DNA of 60,996 nucleotides, from positions 1 through 60,996 of the forward strand of contig JABYQS010000196.1 in the NCBI GenBank assembly GCA_022592435.1, in the 5' to 3' direction. The translations under genes and the position numbers were made by a program. The notes under the pieces were generated by a model. It was given only the letters and a program-made list of their open reading frames with translations, made no database searches and was not told where the DNA came from. The DNA comes from Cerioporus squamosus (Eukaryota > Basidiomycota > Agaricomycetes > Polyporales > Polyporaceae). This document shows, piece by piece, positions 1-11,061 of the stretch (position 1 is the first letter of the stretch; each line of letters begins with the position of its first letter).

Positions 1-236
1 AGCTTATATACGCAGGCAGGACCAGCGACGATCGGACCACAGGTACTGTAGCAATCCTTCCAGCAGGGGTCTGAATTGAAACAGGCAGGAGCGATGACCG
101 CGTCATCGTGCCTGACATAGACCACACTCCTGCACGCGCGCGAAAATGTGATGAGGTGCCCCGCGAGAAGCATCCAGCGCACCAGTGGACCGTATCTGCC
201 GCATCTCGTCCAACGGGGAGCGATCCAAAGACTCAC

Positions 237-502
237 CTGCGCAGACATGGAAGATGATCGCCCCGCCAAGGCTCGCATTGATGACCATGTCGCGGTTGGA
301 CCATTCGTTCAAGTTGTTGCTCCGCGTACTGGAGGTGAGGGAGAACAGCAAACTGTCGATAGACACGAAGAATGTCGTCTATGTATTCGTCAGCACGTTG
401 ATATCTTCATCCCAAGCCCGACCGTGAAGTACTCACCACCACGGCCTGCTGCTGCAGCCGGTCCAGCCATACCTGCACGACGGCAAGCAGAGCGTGCTTC
501 AT
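237..502 (-). CDS. Partial membrane-protein gene fragment (left window edge)
   Basis: Two exons are visible on the minus strand. The first runs from a Met at 502 to a GTGAGT donor after 437. The second spans 378-237 and ends at another GTGAGT donor, with an intron of about 58 bp between them. The joined product reads LLAVVQVWLDRLQQQ, then TTFFVSIDSLLFSLTSS, then a hydrophobic LGGAIIFHVCA segment. This pattern (helix, 'FF.SIDSLLFSLT', then a Gly-rich hydrophobic stretch) is common in uncharacterised small membrane proteins of Agaricomycetes. I cannot find a convincing next exon towards position 1: the sequence after the next possible acceptor is not hydrophobic. The gene is therefore either degenerate or continues in a way I cannot see. 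No function is assigned. Confidence 0.4.
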
Positions 503-2128
503 CGCGTCATCCGGAGTATTTTCTGGGGTTGTTCTTCAGCCTCTGCCCGCCCCAGGATGGAGCCGCGACTCACCTGGGGCAACATTGGCAGCAACGCGCG
601 ACTTGAACATGGCGGACGGATAGCTCGGAGGGTGCGAACGTTCGAACTGGGCGGATATGAGCTATATGGACGTACTATGATTGTTCCAATTGTCAAGTTG
701 CCGCATGACATGCTTCGCAGCACTTCCATCAGGCTAGCTAGGAACGTGTTCTTGCTGTCTCCCGGGAGGTGTACAAGTCAGGACGACGAGCTCAAAGTCT
801 ATGGCGGTTGCCAGTGCTCGATATGCTCTTCAAGCAGGCGAGGATCATGGCGATATATTGTTGAATGCAGCGACCACAGTCGAACAGTTCCAAGGCTATG
901 AGAGATCAGTGTGATGGCTGGAAGCAAGGAGCTGGGAGCTGTGTGCTGCCACTGTGCTCGACGCGGCGCCCGCGCCCGCGGACTCGGCTTGATCAGAACT
1001 ACATACATAGCTTGACCTCAACGTCAACCTCCATCGCTGTGTCTTCGCCCATCTTGCTGATAAAGTGCTAGGAACTCGGCTCATATGGAAGCGGGAGAAA
1101 GCGATCTGAATCAACGTGACCACTTGAGTACTACTGCTGATCATTCTCTTGTGTTATAGGTCGTATTGACGGACTCGCGATGATTTGAATTTTGCAGTCG
1201 ATGTCACAGACAAGCAGCGCCGCATACATGTCGCTGGCAAGAGGCACATCGTCATATATACTATGGCTCGCTGCCAATGGCTGTCGAGACCTCAGGCCTT
1301 CAGGCCCAAGCCTTCTTACTGGAACGTACGTCCTCACATTAGTACTCGACATCTCCACAAGCCCGCGTTCCGATGAGTGCCCACTAGTCCCATTTGAGAG
1401 TGACAGACTAGGGCCTGAACTTGCTGGCCCGTTTCGGTCTAGATTCTCGGCTACCCAGTGCGCACACGCACCGAGCGAGTCCCTAGACCGAGAGGCGTAT
1501 GTCGATCCTGGCCTGTGTTCGACAGGGTGATCGCAGCCGTCGCAGATTGGAAAAGAATCGTGCGAGCTACTCTACTAGCTAGTTGGGAGAGGTAGCCTCG
1601 TCGTCTCTATGTAAGGCACTCGAAGGCTGCTTCTGTGCCGGGGCCAAACGAGTCAGGGACTATGTATGACTCGGATGTAGGCAACTGGCCCGACGTCCAT
1701 ATCTATGCGACAAAGAATACTCTTATACAAGGGGCCTTGTGGAATCGGTGATGTTGTGACGTCCAAGAAACATCCTTCCTCGGATGTCAGGCCTGCAACA
1801 AGGACCGGCGCAGAGCTCTCACTGCCATCTTGCACGTTTCATTGCCGGGCGACTCGAACCAGTGGCGGAGGCGATCGACAACGGGGGATTGGCGGGACTG
1901 GCTTCGCTGCCACCCACAAGGATGGCGGAGGAGATGTTGCGACCGGCATACTGTATGAGACTGGGGGTTGGACTTGTGGACTGGTCCGTGCATGCCCCCA
2001 GGTTCAGGAGATTGGACTTCCGGGAAGTGATCTTTGGCCCATGGCCGGTCCTCCATGTTGGCACGGTGACGACGACGCCTCGGGCTAGGTTGCGATGACT
2101 GGGGCTTGCGTGGGCCCTGATTAGAGTC
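503..2128. other. No supportable gene
   Basis: Several short open frames occur on both strands, but none shows a recognisable domain or a consistent exon chain. The best is a plus-strand frame at 1784-2098 with DWSVHAPRFRRLDF, faintly like the C-terminal half of HXXXD-type acyltransferases. It has no catalytic HXXXD motif, so it is at most a remnant. Confidence 0.4.
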
Positions 2129-4136
2129 CTATTCTTCGTCGACGTAAGTCGTTCTCGTTAAGGTGGGAGCGAAATCTGCGTCACGAAAGAGCGTGGCCAA
2201 AAGACTCGGCGGGTACGGGCGTGTCTCGACCTTCACGCTGAGTTTCAGAGGCTTCACCCACCCAACTGGAACAGGCAAAGACGATTCGGCGAAGGATAAC
2301 TCCACGTCCTGAAGGGAGGTGTGCCATGCGCCGGGGTTGTGGCGGGACAGTCGCGGGAATATGCGAGTGCGATTGTTCCATCTGTCGATGTGGTCACCAG
2401 GGCAATCATGCGTAGTGTCCGGTGTATGACGGTCTTCAGGTAGTTCGGGTTCGTCGCCTGAGGTGGCACGAGCCCAGTGCGTTGATGTGGCTATATGTCC
2501 CGTTCGGACTGCAATGCAACACCCTAGGTGGACCACGAAACGTACATATGGTCCAAATGGGCCAACTTCACGGAAGAAAAGCTTGAGAGGAGGGTCGCCC
2601 TTCCACGGGTGAGTCAACTCCGATGTGGTGACATACCCTGCAAAGGAACCTAGTTTGGAAGCAGCGGGGATGTGGAAGGGAGAGGAGAGGCTGGCTTGGG
2701 GCATAGCCGATCTTTGTTCCCGGAGGTTTGAGCCAGAGCAGGGAGGATCTGTGCTTAAGTATATGCTTTGCCTTGCGATTACAACAGCGGTACCTCCCTC
2801 TCCTCCGACGTGGGTGGGACGTTCGTGAGGGGCGGTGGGAAGCTTGTTGAGGATGGTGCACAGCCGCCGTCGCTGCACAGGGTGGTACACCTCCGCAGGA
2901 GCATCCTCTACATTCCGGCACCTCTCTAACTCGAGGAGAACAGGATCCAAGTGTATGTTTCTGCCGAGCAGCATGGCATATAGCAACCCGGAGAAGCGCA
3001 GAGTAAGGAGGTTGGCGAGGACCCCGAAGGGTGTCAGGGAAAATGTGGCCGTCGCTGGCACCTTGCGGAGATCTTCACTGCCTTGCAATCCAAGTCGAGT
3101 CCACTGAGATAACAGAGAGGTCAGGCACTATAGCAATGGTAATATTGGATAATTATACCATTTCGTCGTCAATTCGTTCAGGTCTGTCGCATGATTCATT
3201 CTCAGAACGGGCAAAGTCTGATGGCGACCTTGCAAATAGGTGGGCGGTTGGGAGTTGGTCCCAAGAACATGTGGATGCACAGCCGCGCGAGTTATCGTCC
3301 GGAACACGCTGCAACCGAGTGTGATGCAACCCCCAGGCAAAGAGCGAGGGATCCACAGATCTCCTCATTATCTCCTCCTGCAGTCTGCGAAACGCTCGCG
3401 TACCCTCGCCATAAAGCGTCGGCATGTGAACATCAAAGAGACCCATGAGACAGTACGCTTCATCTTCAGGACGCGTTGTCATGCGCCGGGCAGCCCAAGA
3501 CATTCGCTGTGCAATACTGAAGTCTGTAGGATGCTTCGACAATGTGAAGACCTCCTCTGGGATGCCTGTGGATTGATGCAGAAGGGATGCGAGGTCGGCC
3601 TTTGCGCCGAGGCTGTCCCACTCCTTCGAGAGGAAGATGACCGTAGATGGAGCGATGAGTTCCTGTAGGGTCCACCCCCGCGTGTGCCATGTGCTGCTTT
3701 TGAAGCTCTCCTCCCACCTACTCAAGCCAGGGCCAGTGATCCAATCGGCATCCGCGACTCGCCACTCCAAGAACCCATACGGGTGAACGTCAGAGAGATA
3801 TGCGTAGCACACCTCCGCCAGCGAATAGTAGCGGTACATTGAGTTGATCGCCTCGGAGAGCTCAGAGCTGCTCGACTTGTCGATGCAACACATGTCAGCC
3901 CAGGCCCATTCGTGGCCCCAGCTCTCCGCGCGTTCGCAGAAACGCCGGATCTTCGGGTGTGCGCGATCTCGTGGATTTTCTCCCATGAGCTTGCATCGCT
4001 CGCAGAGGGTTTTAAGATCCTTGAAAGACAGCTCCTCGTTCCCCCACACGTGGGACAAGATTGCGAAGCCGCCAGGGACCGCCTCAGGACCTATGAACTC
4101 ATGCAGCTCGGCGCGCGCGGTAGACAGGAGCCACAT
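2129..4136 (-). CDS. HET-domain protein A (heterokaryon-incompatibility family)
   Basis: Two exons (4136-3159 and 3103-2129) are joined by a 55 bp GT-AG intron in phase 0, giving about 650 residues. The N-terminus carries the HET domain (PF06985): MWLLST start, then FAILSHVW, then WADMCCIDKSSSSELSEAINSM, WHTRGWTLQELIAP, QRMSWAARRMTTRPEDEAYCLMG and PTLYGEG motifs across residues 1-260. In known fungal systems this domain triggers cell death when non-self partners meet. The second exon resumes with FSLTPFGVLANL, which matches the position of the 'SSYGVHARLPLI' block in HET genes B and C, supporting the splice. The C-terminal part has no recognised domain and diverges strongly from B and C. There is no NACHT or repeat domain, so this is a short stand-alone HET protein. 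Function in this organism is inferred from the family. Confidence 0.85.
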
Positions 4137-4756
4137 GAGAGGAGAATAAACGCGGACTACTTATAATCTGGTCAGTACAGCGACGGTTTGTGGGAGAGGC
4201 GAGATACGAGATACTGACTGACATTGACTGTGGGACGGGAACGACCGTAGATGGAGGGAGCTACTAGTACGCGGCAGTGGCAAGAAACGGAGAGAGAGAC
4301 GTAGTCCGAAAGACTGCAACCCAATGTCAGTTCATGGAAACAGGTGAACGGTGCGGGAATCCTCACAGCTGACGGGTTCTAGGAATGGCGGTTGGCTGGT
4401 GGTGGTGGTCAAGTACCGAGGAGGACGTGGTGGTACGGTATCAATGTCATCATGGCCGGCTCACACGCGGGTGCTTCGAGGCTGTGCAGCATGCCCATGG
4501 GACTTGGCGGTGCTAGATTCCTACGAGTCCGGACGTCCGACATCGTTATGCTCAAAGGATGCACGTTTCAAAGTAGAATGGAATACATGTAAATTTACCG
4601 AGGGCAGCGCTCTGACACAAGGATGCTAGACATGTCGTTCTCATTGTCCGGTACTTAGCCGTTGATGGGTGTATATATATATCACTTAGACAGTTCAGTG
4701 GAATGTACAGCAGTGCGAGCAGACACCGCGCAGAAAGAAACATCTGAGGAACACGT
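4137..4756. other. Intergenic: upstream of HET A, downstream of GNAT gene
   Basis: About 620 bp lie between the HET A start and the stop of the acetyltransferase gene. A short TA-rich run (TGTATATATATATC) sits near 4670-4683. No ORF or structural RNA is supported. Confidence 0.4.
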
Positions 4757-6202
4757 TCAGATTCCCACTCGAGACCATCCGTCCGCCAGACTCTGTATAC
4801 CGGACGAAGACGTCACAGCAGATTCGACGCTTTCGAATGACGACCAGCTCGCTGCTGAGAGCGGGCGCGAGAGCGGTTCTTCCGAAGAGAGTGAGGGGTC
4901 GGAGCCATGGCTACCTAAAACCCACTCGGTATCGGAGAATGCGTCCTCGACCTCGCTGTCTGGGACAGGAGGATAGTCTCTCCATCCAGAATCCGAGTCG
5001 AGGTCAAAGCCAGAGTCAAAGTGGCGCTGCCACTGAGCAGAATGAGGAGCAGTGGGGTGGGAGGCTGCAGACGATGCTGACGATGTCGAAGGCGTAGGGG
5101 AGGGCGAGCGAGTGTCGGTGTCCGCACACGACGAGACGTCGGAGAAGAAGAACGGTTCCGTATCCGGCACCAAGCGCACAGTCTCCATGCTGTTCGTCCT
5201 CCGGATGCGCATGCGGCTCTCGTTCGCCTCCCATCGCAGGAGCTCCTCGCGCTCGCGCTGGTGGCGTTCGAACAGCTCGTCCCACAGGTTCCGCGGCGCA
5301 GCGCGCCGCCGCCTGCGAACGACCCAGTCCACGTCAACGATTCCCATGTGCGTGATGTCCGCCCAGGCGCCCTCTGCGTCGCACACCGCACCGCGGTGGA
5401 TGCCTTCGTGTGCGAAGCCAAGCGCAGTGAAGAGGCGCTGCGCACTCTCGCGATAGGGGGAGGGCATGATGCGGGCTTGCACGCGGTGTGCATCGATGCT
5501 CTCGATCGCCCACTGCACCGCGAGAGCACAGGCGCGCATGCCGCAGCCGCGGCTGCGGTAGGGTGGGAGGATGAAGACGCCGACATACACCTCCCGCGGG
5601 ATGGACGACATGGTCACGTAAACGACTCCGATCGTCTTCCATTGCATGACGGTCGGAGTCGCTGGGTCCTCCTCCTGAGTTGGCGTGTCCTGAGAGTTCT
5701 GGGGCGGCTTCTCTGGGGGTGCGGTGCTAGTGGGAGTGGGAGGATCTACGTTCTTCACTTCGTGCTCGCGCCGGCGTGCCTCCTCAAACTCCGGGGTGAA
5801 GACCACTGGATTGTCGACGACGATGGGGCAGTCGTGTCTGGAAACCGTGCTGTGGTCCGGAAGTCCCAGCTTCTCGATCTCGAGCGAGTCGGCCCAGTCG
5901 GGAACGGGCACCTTGACGGGCGAACGGATGGCGGCGAAGAGGAGGGCATCGTTGTTCGCAAAATCGAAGACATCTGGTCGTCCGGCAAGCGCCGCCTCCA
6001 CGGAGACTGTAGATAACTGTCTCCAGGCAGAAGCAAGGCCTCTAGGGTCGACTACGGAGGTGTTGTCAATAGCAGTTTCGAGGACAACGGTGCCCTCCAG
6101 ACGCGAGGGAGCAATGAAGCCATCGGAAGGCGGATAGATAATAGCATCATCGGGTTTCTGTAGCAGATGAAACACGGAAGAGGGAGGCGGCAGGTCGCTC
6201 AT
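4757..6202 (-). CDS. GNAT-family N-acetyltransferase
   Basis: An uninterrupted frame of 481 residues from the Met at 6202 (MSDLPPPSS); an upstream in-frame Met at 6343 is possible. The centre (about residues 185-310) looks like a GNAT domain: a strand TIGVVYVTMSS, then motif A VGVFILPPYRSRGCGMRACALAV, in which the R-S-R-G-C-G-M loop would bind the acetyl-CoA pyrophosphate, then ARIMPSPYRESAQRLFTALGF, matching motif B. An acidic, Ser-rich, probably disordered tail follows, with a long basic/charged helix (LFERHQREREELLRWE) just after the domain. Many basidiomycetes have RimJ/RimL-like GNAT proteins with such disordered tails. The substrate cannot be told from sequence. Confidence 0.8.
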   Translation of the reverse strand: MSDLPPPSSVFHLLQKPDDAIIYPPSDGFIAPSRLEGTVVLETAIDNTSVVDPRGLASAWRQLSTVSVEAALAGRPDVFDFANNDALLFAAIRSPVKVPVPDWADSLEIEKLGLPDHSTVSRHDCPIVVDNPVVFTPEFEEARRREHEVKNVDPPTPTSTAPPEKPPQNSQDTPTQEEDPATPTVMQWKTIGVVYVTMSSIPREVYVGVFILPPYRSRGCGMRACALAVQWAIESIDAHRVQARIMPSPYRESAQRLFTALGFAHEGIHRGAVCDAEGAWADITHMGIVDVDWVVRRRRRAAPRNLWDELFERHQREREELLRWEANESRMRIRRTNSMETVRLVPDTEPFFFSDVSSCADTDTRSPSPTPSTSSASSAASHPTAPHSAQWQRHFDSGFDLDSDSGWRDYPPVPDSEVEDAFSDTEWVLGSHGSDPSLSSEEPLSRPLSAASWSSFESVESAVTSSSGIQSLADGWSRVGI

Positions 6203-6996
6203 GGTGGAAGCAGAGGAGATGGAAAAGAGGCTATCATCGCCTATATAGTAGGCGCAACGTGCACTCGGCGCTGCAGAGACTCCCAGGAGACTCGATTCTC
6301 CGAGATAAAGTTTGCCTTCGACAGATCTCAGTAAAGCCATCATTTTCACTGCAGACTCACCAACTGACACCGGAGATTTGATACGGACGGTGGCCTAGTC
6401 ATCGACTCGGCGATGACTCGAGCCACAGCCTACAGCAGCGCTGTCGCCCATGTGCCTATGTGGCCCAGGACTAGTGATAAGGGTCAGTACGACTGAGCGA
6501 TGAGTACGCTTCGGCAAACTTTGCACCTTGAGGCACAACTGCGATCACGAGTCGTGCGCGCTGAAAGACAGCCAGACCCAGGTATGGCCGTGGTTTTGCT
6601 TCGGGCTGTCTGGCTCGGTATAATGCGCGTAGGGTCTAAGCCATGTCTGTGGACAGCTCCGAGTTAGAACCAAGGTTGTGTCCAAGTTGCAAGGAGAGCC
6701 AATTTTCCTGGAGACGACTCGGTACGCGATCCAGACTCAGAGTAAGTATGTGCCAACATAGTTAACCGTCATTGAATCATCAGCCAAACAGCTGAAAGAT
6801 TTGAGGAGCTGAAGACGAACCTTGCATCGCATGTTCGTACTGTGACTAGCATGGATGCGGGGTACATACAGTGGCGGATCACAGTTAAGTACATGGAGGT
6901 CGAGGCTAAGTCGTATGCGCGACTCAAAACCGTGTAGTAAGTAGAGTACATACAGTACGTTGCATATGATATGCGCGTTTGGTCTTTGCTGTGCAC
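6203..6996. other. Intergenic: GNAT promoter side and tRNA upstream
   Basis: No coding region is supported in these roughly 800 bp. Short frames on the minus strand (6769-7002) lack any domain. The region should contain the GNAT gene promoter. Confidence 0.4.
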
Positions 6997-7082
6997 GGGC
7001 ACGTGGTGTAGTTGGTTATCACGCTCGCTTAGCAGTCTGCCTTAGTTGCGAGAGGGGTCCGGTTCGATCCCGGACGTGTCCA
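6997..7082 (+). tRNA. tRNA-Ala(AGC) with a 12-nt intron
   Basis: A complete cloverleaf can be folded. The acceptor stem GGGCACG (6997-7003) pairs with CGTGTCC (7075-7081), with one G-T pair, and the discriminator is A at 7082. The anticodon stem CTCGC (7024-7028) pairs with GCGAG (7048-7052). The T stem TCCGG (7058-7062) pairs with CCGGA (7070-7074). The anticodon is AGC at 7031-7033. The 19-nt anticodon loop shrinks to the normal 7 if 7035-7046 is removed, which is the canonical nuclear tRNA intron position after base 37. The B box GGTTCGATCC lies at 7061-7070, and a TTTT Pol III terminator follows directly at 7083. Confidence 0.93.
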
Positions 7083-7288
7083 TTTTGTTGACCCCATCTG
7101 GCATCCACCCCGGCTTAATTTTGACAACAGTTCTGCTAGGTCATCGTCTTGCTGGGTGGACGCGGACCTTCTTCATGCTCATCCGTTGAGTCTGCATTCA
7201 GAGCTTAGTGGTTGATCCCGAGAGATCACCGCCCGGTGTTTTGTTCGACTGCTTGACCGGCCTCCTCTCCTGGATCGCTATACGCGCC

Positions 7289-10200
7289 ATGGCGTCTGCA
7301 GCGACTGCAGCGAGCGTACAAGAAGCACAGGCATGTCAGGCATCTGAATCCGAATCCTAGATGTACTTACGAAGCCCAAGGAATCCTACCGAAAGGGCGC
7401 AATCGCGGAACTGGCCAAGGACTTCAATAAGGCGTTCCGGATGTATGTCAAGGCAACGGAACAGTATCTCCACCTCAGCAACCGGACTACAGATGCCAGA
7501 CTCCGCACAACCTACAAAGCAGAGGCCGCTAAATCACTGGAGCGCGCTGAAAAGATCAAAGCGGTTAGACAGGATGTCACACCAGTCGTGAAAGACGACC
7601 TATCCGCAGGTGCAGTCTGCAGAGTTACATGAACTATGTTTGTAAGCAAGTTGACGGTCCGCGTAAATTCAAGGGGAGCAGATGTACGTGCTACGAAGAT
7701 CGTCGCTCATAAACCAAGGGTTCTTCCCGCCCTGGGATTCTCAAGAGTCCCCAACACCCTCATCGGAGTGAGTTGGCATCTTGGATGGAGTACGGACTCG
7801 CATTGATGATATCATTCTCAGACAGCCGCCTTTAACTACAGAGCAGATCGCGCAATCTGCATCATGGCGCAGATTCCGCTCCCATTGCGAACCTGATTCC
7901 CAAGAAGGGGCATATGATTTGGACCCGCAAGGTGTCACACAACACATCGTCTCAGACTGCTCGGTATGCGCCGCGATGGTCGTTGCGATTGACCATGATC
8001 GACGGTTCAGTTCCAAGGTAATCCCATATCGTCGGGTTTCTGAGTTCGAAGATCTCAGTCCGGTTCCAGATGATCCTATCCTCTTTGCACTCACAAGCAG
8101 AATCCGGCCAGTTCCAATGCAAGCTTCTGTTTAACGGGACCTTCCGACGTGTATGTCTCTGTGGCCATCCTCTCCCAACCCATCCTTACTCTACAGATTA
8201 TTCTCATCTCATGTTCCAGATCAGTGAGTGACACCTCGTATGCTTACACTGCTTATTTCATGATCGTACTAGGCATCGACGATCAGCTACCTGCATATCC
8301 AGATGGAACACTAATGTGCGTTTCGACGGGAACCAAGGGTCACCTGTGGCCGTCACTTATCGAGAAGGCCGTGAGTACCACTTGCAATATCTGCGCTTTC
8401 CCTGTCTCAAGCCAAAGTCGCAGTATATGAAGCTTACCGGGGGATATGACTTCGTTGGATCGTGAGTTTGCCCTTCGCCGCTATCATTCAACGTCGACTG
8501 ACACCCGCACAGGGATTCGAGTACGGATCTTCAGTAAGCCTGAAGTCATGCCATTCGGACGGTCCCTTCCCGAGCTCAACATCCTGCCGCTGCAGTGCAC
8601 TTGCGGGTTGGATACCAGAAGCTCTAGACATGAAGGGGTATAAACGAATCTCTGCTTGTTGAGTCTTTGCTTACAGCCTGCTAGCTCCCACTTTCAGCGA
8701 GAAAGGACGTGGAACCGACTCATGAAGGGCTATACTAGCGGTATGTTATCGTGTTTAGTTCATGTGCAGTTCACTCGCTTACAATCGAGAACAGGGAAAT
8801 GCGTGGCCACGCTGGGTACTGGTGAACAAGTGAGGACGACGAGCTCCTCCTTAGCACTCCTGCCAACCCATTGCTACGCAATCATTGGTCCGTCCTTCTC
8901 ACGAGGATTCATCGCGCCATGACGGGCTGACCAGGGTCTTAGGGGTCAGTGAGTCTGAGCTCGACCGCAAATTAACTATCTTCGACCCGTGGGTGCAACG
9001 GCACGCCGAAGAGGGTCGTGCGCCTACAGAGGAGTCCGTCACAAAGCCTGAACGTGAGTGACCGGGTGTCTGTCTACGAGGTGCACTCCTGAGAGGTCGA
9101 ATCAGGGACAGTTGAGTTATCGATGGACTCTGTCTACCAGCTCTTCGACGGGCTCTATCTCAGTTGGGATCCTACCATGTTCAAACGCCAGTTCTCCTTC
9201 CATGGGTGCGCGAGCGATCATTCTACAGTCATCGCCTGACCGACTGACGCAACCGTAGAATGTGGAAGCGAGACGGCAAAGGCAAGGATACCGATGCATG
9301 TGGGCCCCTACTCTTTCATCGCGAGCGCAGGAGTATCTGATCCCAGCACAGCAACACATGCCAGGATACAAGTACAACTGGACCTCCCCACAGACGTTCC
9401 GGAGGGCGAGGAAGTGTGGTTACTGCTCACCCGGCACATCCGCAGTCACCGGTCAAAGGACGAGTACATCGCTCTCACGGCACATACAGGCAGTGAAACC
9501 ACCTACGCGTTCGCCAGCGATGTGCTGTCTACGAAGGTCTGGTCATGGTTACGCTCTTCTTGCTTGGGCATTGTCGTTGCTAACCGGAAACTGATTCAGG
9601 GAGAGTACACCAACTCACCTCACGTCCTGGTGAGTGATATGCTGAGATGGCTTGTTGTCGAGGCTGAACGGTGTGATAGGTCAAGCAAGTTATCTCTCGC
9701 ACAGAGGACTTAATCTCGCTCGTCGCATCATATGAAGGAGAACGCGAAGACGTGGGGTACACCATCACGGTCTACTCTAACTACAAAGCATCAGCAATCC
9801 TTCCGCAGAAGCTCCTCTACACGAAAGACGTACGTTCGATTTCCCCTCCACACCTCTGAGCTCTTCAACCCTAGGGTACCAAACTCACCTGGTCCACAGA
9901 TCGAAGGGGCGTTCACGCAGAAGACCGCTGGTGGGAACCACACCTACCCGACCTACTACCTCAACCCGCAATACCACCTACATGTACATCCCCGTCCAGA
10001 CGCCTCCTCTCGAAGCAGTAGAGATGCCCGAGATGCGAAGGCGACTGTGTCAGTCACCGCAAGTACTGACCGACACATCCCCGTCAACATCATGCTCGCA
10101 TGGTCCCAAGGTGGACGCATCAACGAGTCAGTAGCACCGCCAGCATCTTGCAGCGCTTCCGAGTCACTGAACAGCGGGGTATGACAGACTGGGCCATAAC

Positions 10201-10971
10201 GACCTCGCGCTCTCGTCCGGACCATACAGCTACGGCTACGCGCACGCCTTCGGACGCATCCCGCGTACGTACCGCACCGCACCGCACCACGTATCCCTCA
10301 TCTCAGCGCGCTGATCGAACAAGCAGCCGGAGACTACACGCTCGTTCTGTCTCCCTTTGAGCCCCGACATGTCGGCAAGTTCGCATTGCGGCTGGAGTGC
10401 TCCGACCGGTTCGACATCATGCCTATCCTGCAGGAGGGCGCTGGGATGTTCTCCAAGGTTGTCCGCGGTGAATGGTGCGATGCAGATTGCCATCCCAGGC
10501 GCAGGCCACGTACACTCACACGCGATCCGAACCCACAGGACCGCCGACTCCGCAGGAGGAGGCCCGAGCACCGGCAAGTACGCATCGAATCCAATGTACG
10601 AGCTCCACGTCCCGTCCGCATCCCAACTCAAGTGCGTGTCCTCGTTCATGCATTATCTCCGAATTGCTCGCTCACGCACGGATCTGACCTCCACACGCAG
10701 GTTCCGTCTCCAACTCTCCGAGCCATCCCCTTCGATCGCACTCAACCTCACCGTCTTCAACACGTCTGCTGGGTCCACGCTGGGACGCCACATCGCGACC
10801 TCGGGCCCATACTCAGACAGCGTCTCCGGAGTCGTCATCGAGAACCTCACTCTCCAGCCAGGCAGATACCTCGTCGTGCCGTCGACGTACAAACCCGGAG
10901 TGCTCGCGGGTTTCCGATTGGTAGTCTACAGCACAGTGTCTGGTGTACAACTTAACCCCGCCAAGCGGTAG
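7289..10971 (+). CDS. RIM13: Calpain-like cysteine protease, ambient-pH signalling (PalB/Rim13)
   Basis: A gene of roughly ten exons. The N-terminal exon (about 7375-7609) encodes an MIT domain (YRKGAIAELAKDFNKAF through KSLERAEKIKAVR), which binds ESCRT-III. The papain-like core follows: QHIVSDCSVCAAMV with the catalytic Cys; FNGTFRR; DDQLPAYPDGTLMC; HLWPSLIEKA; YMKLTGGYDFVGS; DSSTDLHALAGWIPEAL; and LPTHCYAIIG with the catalytic His. LTIFDPWVQR occupies the position of the calpain Asn-Pro-Trp. The C2-like calpain domains then follow (LYLSWDPTMFKRQF, EVWLLLTRHI, DLISLVASYEGEREDVGYT). The last exon ends with RYLVVPSTYKPGVLAGF, diagnostic of PalB C-termini. PalB/Rim13 cleaves the PacC/Rim101 transcription factor at alkaline pH. 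Exon 1 (ATG at 7289) is uncertain because phase demands a weak acceptor. The stop is 90 bp from the convergent RIT1 stop. Confidence 0.88.
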
Positions 10972-11061
10972 CCTCGTCCCCTTTGTATTCTACTATGCAT
11001 GTAGAGTACATTATCTTCGTGGCATGTGTACCCGGAATGGAGTGTTGCTCCACCCTGCTCT

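Noticed and set aside
1784..2098. Acyltransferase-like fragment (DWSVHAPRFRRLDF)
   Set aside because: Only one weakly similar stretch, no HXXXD or DFGWG motif, no further exons.
4915..5586. 223-codon minus-strand frame inside the GNAT gene
   Set aside because: Arg/Ser-rich out-of-frame shadow of the GC-rich GNAT coding sequence.
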